Shown: positions 8,456 to 14,378 of the stretch, piece by piece | How positions within the stretch are numbered: the stretch's first letter is position 1 | Layout of the letters: every line of letters starts with the position of its first letter | NCBI GenBank assembly: GCA_021202495.1 | Contig: JAJQCX010000201.1 | Location: forward strand, 1-14,427 | From: Clostridia bacterium | GTDB taxonomy: Bacteria > Bacillota > Clostridia > UMGS1883 | DNA: 14,427 nt | Direction of reading: 5' to 3' | Position numbers and translations under genes: made by a program | The notes under the pieces: model-generated | The model's input: the letters and a program-made list of their open reading frames with translations, nothing else | The model's database searches: none | What the model was told of the DNA's origin: nothing

Positions 8456-9070
8456 TTAAATTCTCACAATCCCCGTCAGCAAAAGCTGCATCAGGGATTT
8501 TTTGTATTTTTGCATCTCGTCAAGCTTACGCTGATGAAGTGCGATAAGGTTGTCGAGGTGTGTCAAAAACTCAGAAATTTTAAGTTGTTCTTCGATTTTT
8601 GGCACCATTGTATCAATCTCACTGAACGCAGGGAACTTCAAATTCCAAGTGTCGGAAGTGATGCCCTGTGAACAAATTTGAAATGTGTGAATCATTTGCG
8701 GTCGCTTAAATACATACGAAAAGAAACGCGAATCAATCCCACATTTAGGAATTGCAACCGTGTATGCAGGGCTTAAAATGCCGCTATATGGTGAATACCC
8801 GCTCGCCCCTTGCCACATTCTCATCGAATTATAAGCAATGTCACCGACCTCAACTTTTTTATAATGAGACTTATTTTCACTCGAATTGTCGTGTCTGCCA
8901 AGCTCGGAAAATTTTTTAATTCCTTCGTTTATTGTAACAGAAATCAACTCTCCTTCTGCGGAGCGTTCTTGCCTTTCGTCAAAACAATCCCCCAACTTAC
9001 GCTGTTCCCAAGCTTCGGTAAATCCGGGAAAGCGTACTTCCGGCACATTGCATCCATCCCTTGGAAACAT
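8456..9070 (-). CDS. hsdS: HsdS C-terminal half (second target-recognition domain), separate frame
   Basis: This 204-aa frame encodes the second target-recognition domain and C-terminal coiled coil of a type I specificity subunit. It opens with VPEVRFPGFTEAWEQRKLG (9-27), the segment that normally begins TRD2 in the middle of a full HsdS. It ends with the conserved helix IEEQLKISEFLTHLDNLIALHQRKLDEMQKYKKSLMQ-type spacer. It is offset by one base from the upstream half at 9076-9723. Its frame stays open upstream across the other half's stop codon: the codons from 9085 to 9071 read ACLRK, giving the usual KK-ACLRKMFP junction. The ATG at 9070 has no good ribosome binding site (upstream is CTTGTCTGAGAAAA), so this part is more likely made by frameshift or re-initiation than as an independent gene. 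Alternatives are a decayed gene or a one-base sequencing error. Confidence 0.85.
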   Translation of the reverse strand: MFPRDGCNVPEVRFPGFTEAWEQRKLGDCFDERQERSAEGELISVTINEGIKKFSELGRHDNSSENKSHYKKVEVGDIAYNSMRMWQGASGYSPYSGILSPAYTVAIPKCGIDSRFFSYVFKRPQMIHTFQICSQGITSDTWNLKFPAFSEIDTMVPKIEEQLKISEFLTHLDNLIALHQRKLDEMQKYKKSLMQLLLTGIVRI

Positions 9071-9075
9071 TTTTC

Positions 9076-9723
9076 TCAGACAAGCTTTTTTAACTTTTTG
9101 AGTTCATTGATTTGCGATTGTTGTAATTCAATCAGTTTGTCCTGCGTGGTGAGAATTTCGGCAATCTTGCGTTGTTCGGTAATTGGCGGATAAAGTATGC
9201 GGGAATTAAAAAAATCATCTACCGAAATATTAAGCAGCCCGTGATTACGCGCTCCTTCTTGTGCAAACGCATTAATTTCATGATTTAACAGACCGCTTTC
9301 AAAATACTGTACATAGTATTCAGGACAACCGTTTTCTTTTGCAGCAGAAAAACAAATGTACAAAGGTGAAACAATACCTTTTTCATACTTGTCCAAAACC
9401 TTAATTGCTCCATATGGATATCCATTCGAATAGCTCTTATTATAGGCAAAATCCCCCTTATAAAGAAGAAAATAATTGCTTTTGTCTTCACTTGCTATGC
9501 CTTTGCCGAAAAAATCTTCCTGACTGATTAAACCATAACGTGCAGAAATGGTAAGGACGTTTGTGTTTCCCTCGCTGTTTCTGCGAGTTTGTCGTGAAAA
9601 CATTTCTTTGAAATGAATTGCCTCCCATTCCTTCGGGATAACTACTATGGATGTTTTTTTATATCCTTCCGGAACGATCCCATGCCGGATTTGTTCAATT
9701 CTTTGTTTTATTTCCGGTGTCAT
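9076..9723 (-). CDS. hsdS: HsdS N-terminal half (first target-recognition domain), ends early by frameshift
   Basis: The first half (215 aa) of a type I DNA specificity subunit, which chooses the DNA half-site recognised by the HsdM/HsdR complex. It begins MTPEIKQRIEQIRHGIVPEGYKKT, a standard HsdS start. It continues with TRD1 (about 25-175) and then the conserved coiled-coil spacer ITEQRKIAEILTTQDKLIELQQSQINELKKLKK. It stops after KKLV at a TGA (9078-9076), six bases past an A6 run. Adding one A, or slipping back one base, joins it to the next frame to make 422 aa, the usual HsdS size. AAGGG upstream of the ATG at 9723 is a fair ribosome binding site. This gene is visibly more AT-rich than recN or the kinase, as is common for exchanged TRDs. 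It is separated from hsdM by 422 nt rather than overlapping it, and I see no convincing promoter in that gap. Confidence 0.9.
   Translation of the reverse strand: MTPEIKQRIEQIRHGIVPEGYKKTSIVVIPKEWEAIHFKEMFSRQTRRNSEGNTNVLTISARYGLISQEDFFGKGIASEDKSNYFLLYKGDFAYNKSYSNGYPYGAIKVLDKYEKGIVSPLYICFSAAKENGCPEYYVQYFESGLLNHEINAFAQEGARNHGLLNISVDDFFNSRILYPPITEQRKIAEILTTQDKLIELQQSQINELKKLKKLV
9085..9091 (-). promoter_or_regulatory. Slippery heptamer A AAA AAG at the hsdS frame break
   Basis: On the - strand the reading frame runs TTA AAA AAG CTT GTC TGA. The seven bases A AAA AAG fit the X XXY YYZ rule and match the E. coli dnaX slippery site. A -1 shift puts the ribosome on GCT TGT CTG AGA AAA ATG, exactly the frame of the second hsdS half. 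The 0-frame stop follows 6 nt later. I found no Shine-Dalgarno-like booster just upstream and no strong hairpin within about 10 nt downstream. The same A6 run could instead vary in length by replication slippage. Confidence 0.5.
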
Positions 9724-9782
9724 AATTTCACCCTTACTTTTAATTCTCTGTTTTCATATCCTCAGGGATAAAAAACCATATC

Positions 9783-9940
9783 ATACTGAAATTTTATAAA
9801 AAGCTTGCTGAAAAGAGCGCGGGCGGAGCAAGCGTGCCGCTTGAGGCATTTTCGCGCGGTAGTGCGTTGGGAAAATTTAATGGTTGACCGCGATTTAATG
9901 TGGGTGGTAGACTGCGGGCGGAGCAAGCCCCGCCCCTACA
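9783..9940. repeat. Dispersed intergenic repeat, copy B (longest)
   Basis: This repeat lies between hsdS and hsdM. Its left arm (9783-9824, ATACTGAAAT ... GCTTGCTGAAAAGAGCGCGGG) matches 14299-14340. Its centre (9823-9920) matches the copy after argR. Its right arm, GGTGGTAGACTGCGGGCGGAG, matches 14353-14373 and, less closely, 9988-10003. The right arm folds as GGGCGG (9916-9921) with CCGCCC (9930-9935). It looks like a modular, non-coding repeat family built from short pieces. No open reading frame crosses it. Confidence 0.7.
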
Positions 9941-9984
9941 ACCGAGACGGCGAAAAAATCACATAAAGCGGGATGATTTTCGGT

Positions 9985-10027
9985 TGGGTGGTAGACCGCG
10001 GCGGGGGGGGGGATAAACCCCCGCCCT
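9985..10027. repeat. Second repeat module with G10 run and hairpin
   Basis: The module begins GGTGGTAGACCGCGG, a second copy of the right-arm motif of the adjacent repeat. It carries a run of ten G (10003-10012) and folds as an 8-bp stem (10000-10007 with 10018-10025) with a 10-nt loop, followed by CTACGACC. The rest of the 9724-10145 gap holds only this, copy B and the hairpin at 10089-10113. Confidence 0.55.
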
Positions 10028-10088
10028 ACGACCAAGTGCGGTGGCAACCGGCGATGTGGCGAGAATAAGTACCAGAACCCTCATTTTA

Positions 10089-10113
10089 AACTTGTAAGCA
10101 ATCCTTACAAGTT
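10089..10113 (-). terminator. Terminator-like hairpin after hsdM
   Basis: A perfect 10-bp stem (AACTTGTAAG with CTTACAAGTT) has a 5-nt loop and lies 33 nt past the hsdM stop on the - strand. It is followed there only by TAAAATG, a weak T-tract, so termination may be partial. If it works, hsdS and hsdR would receive less transcript than hsdM. Confidence 0.45.
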
Positions 10114-10145
10114 CAGCCTTTAAGAGAGATTATCCATATCGTTTT

Positions 10146-11684
10146 TTACAGTCCCAATTCCTCCATATATTTCTTCATCTGCGCCTGAACCTCGGCAATT
10201 TCCGCCTCAATGTTGGCGATATTCTGCTTCACTTCGTCAATATCAATCATCTTCTCTTCTTCGAAGGTATCAACATAGCGGGGGATATTGAGGTTATAGT
10301 CATTCTCCCGAATTTCGTCTTTGGTTGCAAGATAGCTGTATTTATCAACCTTTTCCGCTCTCGCCTCATATGTGGCGACAATCTTTTCAATGTCGCTGTC
10401 GCGCAGGATATTTCTGTTCTTCCCTTTTTCATAGTTGCCCTCGCCGGAGGCGTCGATGAAAAGCACGTCGTCGCGGGCGCGGTTCTTTTTGAATACCAAT
10501 ATACACGCCGGTATTCCCGTACCGTAGAAAAGGTTTGCGGGCAAACTGATGACGGCGTCGAGCAAATTCATCTCAATCAATTGCTTACGGATTTTGCCTT
10601 CTGACGCTCCGCGAAACAGTACGCCGTGCGGGAGAACCACTGCCATGCGTCCGCTTTCCGCGTCCAAGCTGTTCAGCATGTGCAAAACGAACGCATAGTC
10701 ACCTTTTGAAGAGGGCGGTACGCCCCAGTCAAAGCGTTTCCACACATCCAAAGATGCAGTCATTTTCTCTTGCTTTTTGCCGTTGGCGTCCGATTCGGCA
10801 TCGGAAAGAAAGCCGCTGTCCCATTTGTCCAGGCTGAAAGGCGGATTTGCCACCACCACTTGAAATTTCATCAGCTTGTCTCCTTCGATATTCTGCGGGT
10901 TGGAGAGCGTATCGCCCTGCCAAATGCGGGCGTCATCCACGCCATGCAAAAACATGTTCATTGTACAAAGTGCCCATGTCTGCGCGTTAAGCTCCTGCCC
11001 ATAGACGGCGACTTTCCCGCTCGGAACCTTTTTATAAGCCTTTAAGAGCAAGCCTCCGCTGCCGCAGGTCGGGTCGTAAATGCGGTCATTCTCCTTCGGC
11101 GCGACAAGCCGGGCAACAAGCTCCGAAACCCGGCTCGGAGTGAAAAACTCGCCGCCCTTTTTGCCGGCATCCGAGGCGAAGTTTGCTATCATATATTCAT
11201 AGGCGTCGCCGATAATATCGGATGAGTCCAATTGTGAGGGGCGCAGGTCAAGGTCATGAAAATCCTCCAATAAATTGCGCAGGGTGGAGTTCTTTTCTTT
11301 TACATCGCCGAAGTCAACTTGTGAATTAAAATCAATTGCGCGGAACACATTGCGGAGCTTGCCGCTGTTGTGTTCCTCGATACGCGAGAGCGCCACGTTG
11401 ATTTTTTGCCCGATCTCGTTATCGTTGCGGTTTTCATACAAAAAGTCAAACGTGGACTGTTCGTCGATGGAAAAACGCTCGCGGCTCATGGCGCGTTTTA
11501 CGCGGCGCTCTTCGCCGTTATATTGCTCCATATATTGAGCACGCTTTTCCTTTGTTACATCGCTTAAGTATTTTACAAACAGCATGGACAAAATGTAGTC
11601 TTTATAGCGCGAGCTGTCTATCTTTCCGCGAAAGCTGTCGCATGCCTTCCACAAAACTCGTTCAATATCACTTCTTGTCGTCAT
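10146..11684 (-). CDS. hsdM: Type I modification methyltransferase HsdM
   Basis: HsdM is the adenine-N6 methyltransferase of the type I system; two copies bind one specificity subunit. The 512-aa protein has the helical HsdM N-terminal domain (about 1-130), the GEFFTP motif (178-183), the S-adenosylmethionine-binding DPTCGSGG (204-211) and the catalytic NPPF (280-283), which identifies an N6-adenine enzyme. A short glutamate/lysine-rich C-terminal helix (about 480-512) probably packs against the specificity subunit. AGAGG lies 8 nt before the ATG. Its first 17 nt overlap the end of the half-size S gene, so the two are translationally coupled. All motifs are intact, so methylation should work with either specificity subunit. 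It is separated from the larger hsdS by a 422-nt repeat-filled gap, which is unusual for an hsd operon. Confidence 0.96.
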   Translation of the reverse strand: MTTRSDIERVLWKACDSFRGKIDSSRYKDYILSMLFVKYLSDVTKEKRAQYMEQYNGEERRVKRAMSRERFSIDEQSTFDFLYENRNDNEIGQKINVALSRIEEHNSGKLRNVFRAIDFNSQVDFGDVKEKNSTLRNLLEDFHDLDLRPSQLDSSDIIGDAYEYMIANFASDAGKKGGEFFTPSRVSELVARLVAPKENDRIYDPTCGSGGLLLKAYKKVPSGKVAVYGQELNAQTWALCTMNMFLHGVDDARIWQGDTLSNPQNIEGDKLMKFQVVVANPPFSLDKWDSGFLSDAESDANGKKQEKMTASLDVWKRFDWGVPPSSKGDYAFVLHMLNSLDAESGRMAVVLPHGVLFRGASEGKIRKQLIEMNLLDAVISLPANLFYGTGIPACILVFKKNRARDDVLFIDASGEGNYEKGKNRNILRDSDIEKIVATYEARAEKVDKYSYLATKDEIRENDYNLNIPRYVDTFEEEKMIDIDEVKQNIANIEAEIAEVQAQMKKYMEELGL

Positions 11685-12270
11685 GGCAGGTACCTCTTTC
11701 CATTTGTTTATGTATTTTATCGGTTATGTAGGCATAGTATCTTTCCTTTTCTTTTGCCAGCTCATTCAAAAGTCGGCTTTCCTTATGCGCCAAAAAGTTA
11801 AGCGCCGCAATCTTTCTTTGGTCGTCTATTGACGGCGGGCTCACTTCAAAGTCGGCAAAATAGCGGGGTTTAACCGCGCCGAGCATATTGCTCGCTGTGT
11901 TTTCGTAAATCCGGCGTTTCACATTGGATGTGTTCAAAAGCCAGTAAAGATATTCCGACAAAATTAAGCTTGTGTTTGGGCGAATAACAACAAAATTTGA
12001 TGAAATGACAAATCCCGACGTAGTTTCATCAATCAGTACAGCCGTATACGGCGCGGTAAGGCGGATCACTACATCGCCTGTATGCGTAAGATATTCACCG
12101 CTTAATTCTTCTGTCGCGTCGTATATATCAAGATTTTCGGTTTCGATATAACCGTCTTGATTGACAGAACGCAAATTTATGAGTTGATAACGATATTTTG
12201 TCGGCATTTTTGAAAGCTTGCGAGACAAGACCAAACCACTTCTGACAAAAGCAGCCTCTCCGAGTTTCAA
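11668..12270 (-). CDS. Half-size type I specificity subunit (single TRD)
   Basis: A single-TRD HsdS-like protein of about 200 aa. The sequence starts near WLKLGEAAFVRSGLVLSRK, continues through a recognition domain with GDVVIRLTAPYTAVL and FVISSNFVVIRP, and ends in the spacer helix PPSIDDQRKIAALNFLAHKESRLLNELAKEKERYY. Known half-S proteins can dimerise to rebuild a full specificity subunit with two identical half-sites; this is inference here. I prefer TTG 12270 as start because AAAGGAG (12280-12286) is 9 nt upstream. An ATG at 12291 (207 aa) has no ribosome binding site and lies within a direct repeat of the promoter region. The gene overlaps hsdM by 17 nt and is the first gene after the promoter at 12315-12343. 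It does not resemble either TRD of the downstream split hsdS by eye, so it probably gives a different target. Confidence 0.85.
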   Translation of the reverse strand: MKLGEAAFVRSGLVLSRKLSKMPTKYRYQLINLRSVNQDGYIETENLDIYDATEELSGEYLTHTGDVVIRLTAPYTAVLIDETTSGFVISSNFVVIRPNTSLILSEYLYWLLNTSNVKRRIYENTASNMLGAVKPRYFADFEVSPPSIDDQRKIAALNFLAHKESRLLNELAKEKERYYAYITDKIHKQMERGTCHDDKK

Positions 12271-12283
12271 CCACACCATCTCC

Positions 12284-12363
12284 TTTGTCATGAGAAAAAA
12301 ATAACACTGTCGACATTATATACCTATTGAGACAAAATGTCAAGCATGAATTTTTGTCATGAG
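12284..12363. promoter_or_regulatory. Direct repeats flanking the hsd promoter, possible operator
   Basis: The 11-mer TTTGTCATGAG (+ strand) occurs exactly at 12284-12294 and again at 12353-12363, 69 bp apart. The copies bracket the promoter, one upstream of the -35 box and one in the leader. A related inverted element, GACA-TTT-TGTC, overlaps the -35 box (12331-12341). This arrangement suits a regulator that binds both sites, but no regulator gene is present nearby. Confidence 0.45.
12315..12343 (-). promoter_or_regulatory. Consensus sigma-A promoter of the restriction-modification operon
   Basis: On the - strand a perfect -35 box TTGACA (12343-12338), a 17-bp spacer and a perfect -10 box TATAAT (12320-12315) precede the half-S gene. 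Transcription would start near 12308. Such a full consensus implies strong expression unless a repressor blocks it. Confidence 0.85.
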
Positions 12364-12392
12364 TAATAAATAACAGGCTGTTTGCGAAGAAT

Positions 12393-12418
12393 GGGCTGTA
12401 TCGCATTTGATACAGCCC
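12393..12418 (-). terminator. Terminator-like hairpin after the FGGY kinase gene
   Basis: A perfect 10-bp stem (GGGCTGTATC with GATACAGCCC) has a 6-nt loop and lies 29 nt past the kinase stop on the - strand. It is followed there by ATTCTTCG, a poor T-tract. It probably separates the kinase gene from the restriction-modification promoter. Confidence 0.6.
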
Positions 12419-12447
12419 GAAATTCATTATGTAATCTAATTAAATAA

Positions 12448-14046
12448 TTAAAAGCTTTCCGTTGCCGCTTTTTCGATGGCGAGGGCGGTTTTGTAGGATT
12501 TCATATAGTCGTTAAAGCCCTTTACGCCTTCTTCAATCGGGGCGAGCGTGGAGCCTGCGTTTTGACCGAAGACGGAATTTGCGAGGAAGTCTTCGAGCTT
12601 TTCGCCGTCGGCTTTGTTGAGGCGGTATGCCGCAAGGAGAGCCATGCCCCATGCGCCGCCTTCACCTGCCGTTGCCATGACGGTGACGGGAGTGTTCATG
12701 GCGTTTGCCATGAGCTGCTGACCTACGCGCTCCGTTTTAAAGAGACCGCCGTGACCCAAAAGGGTGTCAAGCGTAACGTTTTCCTTTTCAAAAAGGATGT
12801 CCATGCCAATTTTGAGTGTCGCCATTGTGGCATAGAGCTGCGCACGCATGAAGTTGGAAAGAGTAACCTTCGCGTCGGGCTTGCGGACAAATAAGGGTCT
12901 TCCCGAATCTAGCCCCGCGACGGGTTCGCCGGAGAGGTTGTTAAAGCTCAGAAGCCCTCCGCAGTCAACGTCGCCTTTTTCAGCCGCAAAATAGAGAGCG
13001 TCGTAGAGCGCGGGTGTTGAAACTTTTGCGCCGACAGCCTCGATAACGTTTTTAAAGAGGGCAACCCAACTGTCAAGGTCGGAGCAGCAGTTGTTGCAGT
13101 GAACCATCGCGACGGGCTTGCCGGTGGGGGTGGTTACCATGTCAATTTCGGGATAGACGCCCTCGAGCGGCTTTTCCAAAACGACCATTGAGAAAATGGA
13201 CGTACCCGCGGAAACGTTGCCGGTGCGGGGAGCGACGGAATTTGTCGCCGCCATGCCGGTGCCAGCGTCGCCCTCGGGAGGCGCGAGCGGCGAGCCCGCT
13301 TCGAGCGTGCCTGTGGGGTCAATCAAAAGTGCGCCCTCGGGCGTGAGAGTGCCCGCGTCGTCGCCCGCGTTTAAAACCGTGGGCAAAATGTCGGTCAGCT
13401 TAAAGGGCAGATTGCGCTGCGCCAAAAGAACGTTGAATTTGTCGACCATTGTGCCGTCGTAATCACACGTTTCGCTGTCAATCGGGAAAACGCCCGACGC
13501 TTCGCCTACGCCGAGAACCTTTTTGCCGGTGAGCTTCCAGTGAACGTAGCCCGCGAGAGTTGTCAAAAACGAAATTGAGGGCACGTGAGCCTCGTTATTC
13601 AAAATTGCCTGATAGAGATGCGCAATGCTCCAGCGCTGCGGAATGTTGAAACTGAAAAGCTTTGTGAGCGCGTCAGCCGCCTCGCCGGTCATTGTGTTGC
13701 GCCATGTGCGGAACTCGGCTAACTGATTGTCGTCCTTGTCAAAAACGAGATAGCCGTGCATCATTGCCGAAAAGCCGATTGAACCAATCTTTGTGAGCGG
13801 CAGACCGTAGGACGCGTCAACCGATTCGCGAAGCTTGGCGTAGGCGTCCTGCAAGCCCTCCCAAACGGACGAAAGGTCATACGTCCACACGCCGTCAACG
13901 AGTTTGTTTTCCCAATCGTGACTGCCGGAGGCGATGGGCGAATAGTCGCTTCCTATGAGCACCGCCTTGATGCGCGTCGAGCCGAACTCAATGCCAAGAG
14001 CCGTGCGCCCCTCCTTGATGTCGCTTTTAATTGAAAGTATATCCAT
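12448..14046 (-). CDS. FGGY-family carbohydrate kinase (xylulokinase/ribulokinase-like)
   Basis: An ATP-dependent sugar kinase of 532 aa. The two actin-like domains are visible: phosphate-1 motif GIEFGSTRIKAVL (18-30), substrate loop GFSAMMHG (91-98) and TWRN (114-117), the likely catalytic Asp260 in EGDAGTGMAATN, phosphate-2 motif SAGTS (279-283), and adenosine motifs GHGGLF (431-436) and GEGGAWGMALLAA (461-473). It resembles the long FGGY kinases (annotated as xylulokinase or ATPase) that accompany araA and araD in Clostridia and Bacteroidetes and can act as L-ribulokinase. That assignment is inference, as no other pentose gene lies in the window. AGGAGGG sits 8 nt before the ATG. It has its own promoter (14086-14114) and a downstream hairpin (12393-12418), so it is probably monocistronic here. 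A second sugar gene in the window is the GH27 glycosidase, but the two are not linked. Confidence 0.9.
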   Translation of the reverse strand: MDILSIKSDIKEGRTALGIEFGSTRIKAVLIGSDYSPIASGSHDWENKLVDGVWTYDLSSVWEGLQDAYAKLRESVDASYGLPLTKIGSIGFSAMMHGYLVFDKDDNQLAEFRTWRNTMTGEAADALTKLFSFNIPQRWSIAHLYQAILNNEAHVPSISFLTTLAGYVHWKLTGKKVLGVGEASGVFPIDSETCDYDGTMVDKFNVLLAQRNLPFKLTDILPTVLNAGDDAGTLTPEGALLIDPTGTLEAGSPLAPPEGDAGTGMAATNSVAPRTGNVSAGTSIFSMVVLEKPLEGVYPEIDMVTTPTGKPVAMVHCNNCCSDLDSWVALFKNVIEAVGAKVSTPALYDALYFAAEKGDVDCGGLLSFNNLSGEPVAGLDSGRPLFVRKPDAKVTLSNFMRAQLYATMATLKIGMDILFEKENVTLDTLLGHGGLFKTERVGQQLMANAMNTPVTVMATAGEGGAWGMALLAAYRLNKADGEKLEDFLANSVFGQNAGSTLAPIEEGVKGFNDYMKSYKTALAIEKAATESF

Positions 14047-14085
14047 CGAAAATCCCTCCTGAAGAATAAAATTTTTATTATAAAA

Positions 14086-14114
14086 ATTATATCAGCAATC
14101 CGAACAAAAAGCAA
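14086..14114 (-). promoter_or_regulatory. Promoter of the FGGY kinase gene
   Basis: On the - strand, TTGCTT (14114-14109), a 17-bp spacer and TATAAT (14091-14086) with an extended -10 TGA in front lie about 40 bp before the kinase start. The leader would be about 33 nt. A catabolite-repression site was not recognised. Confidence 0.7.
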
Positions 14115-14130
14115 TAAAAATATTTTGCTG

Positions 14131-14159
14131 TTGACAAAACGGGGCGGAGTGGGTATAAT
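14131..14159 (+). promoter_or_regulatory. Consensus sigma-A promoter, divergent from the kinase
   Basis: A perfect TTGACA (14131-14136), a 17-bp spacer and a perfect TATAAT (14154-14159) point to the right. No ordinary gene follows in the remaining 268 nt. Its spacer is very G-rich, in contrast to the AT-rich surroundings. Confidence 0.8.
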
Positions 14160-14165
14160 GATAAT

Positions 14166-14255
14166 AGAAAAAGGCAAGACCTTAAACGGTTATGCCAAAA
14201 GATTTGTTATTTGAAATAACGCCTCATTTTAGCCGGTGGGCGTTATTTCTTTATG
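14166..14255 (+). ncRNA. Candidate small RNA or orphan leader
   Basis: Downstream of the consensus promoter are two stem-loops. The first is GGCAAGACC (14173-14181) with GGTTATGCC (14188-14196), with one mismatch, one G-T pair and loop TTAAAC. The second is a perfect 11-bp stem, GAAATAACGCC (14213-14223) with GGCGTTATTTC (14239-14249), ending in TTATTTCTTTATG like an intrinsic terminator. The transcript would be about 85-90 nt. I do not recognise a known riboswitch or RNA family. A 23-codon frame (14192-14263) runs through it but lacks a convincing ribosome binding site. It could be a small RNA, or a leader whose gene was cut off by the sequence that begins near 14379. Confidence 0.45.
14213..14249 (+). 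terminator. Intrinsic-terminator-like hairpin of the candidate small RNA
   Basis: A perfect 11-bp stem with a 15-nt loop, 54 nt after the -10 box, is followed by TTTATG. The tail is short in T, but TTATTTC in the 3' arm adds U residues. No gene on the + strand depends on read-through in this window. Confidence 0.55.
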
Positions 14256-14298
14256 ACAAATAAAATGAGAAACAATATAACCATGAAGGTACATTATA

Positions 14299-14378
14299 AT
14301 ACTGAAATCGTGTGAAAATGCTTGCTGAAAAGAGCGCGGGTGACGGAAGTATGGTGGCAGACCGCGGGCGGAGCAAGC
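14299..14378. repeat. Dispersed intergenic repeat, copy C, truncated
   Basis: ATACTGAAAT ... TGCTTGCTGAAAAGAGCGCGGG (14299-14340) matches 9783-9824, and GGTGGCAGACCGCGGGCGGAGCAAGC-type sequence (14353-14378) matches the right arm at 9905-9928. The central part of copy B is missing. After GAGCAAGC the match stops, where copy B continues CCCGCCCCTAC, suggesting a junction at 14378/14379. Confidence 0.65.

Noticed and set aside
7337..8671. A 444-codon open frame on the + strand opposite hsdR/hsdS
   Set aside because: It is antisense to well-conserved hsdR motifs, has no ribosome binding site or recognisable domain, and is explained as a shadow of the real gene's codon use.
9724..10145. A CRISPR array in the repeat-rich gap
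   Set aside because: The repeated blocks are few, diverged and unevenly spaced, without uniform spacers or cas genes nearby.
14192..14263. A 23-residue peptide (MPKDLLFEITPHFSRWALFLYDK minus its middle context) as a small toxin or leader peptide gene
   Set aside because: It has no real ribosome binding site, and its codons coincide with the two arms of the terminator-like hairpin. It matches no small-protein family that I know.
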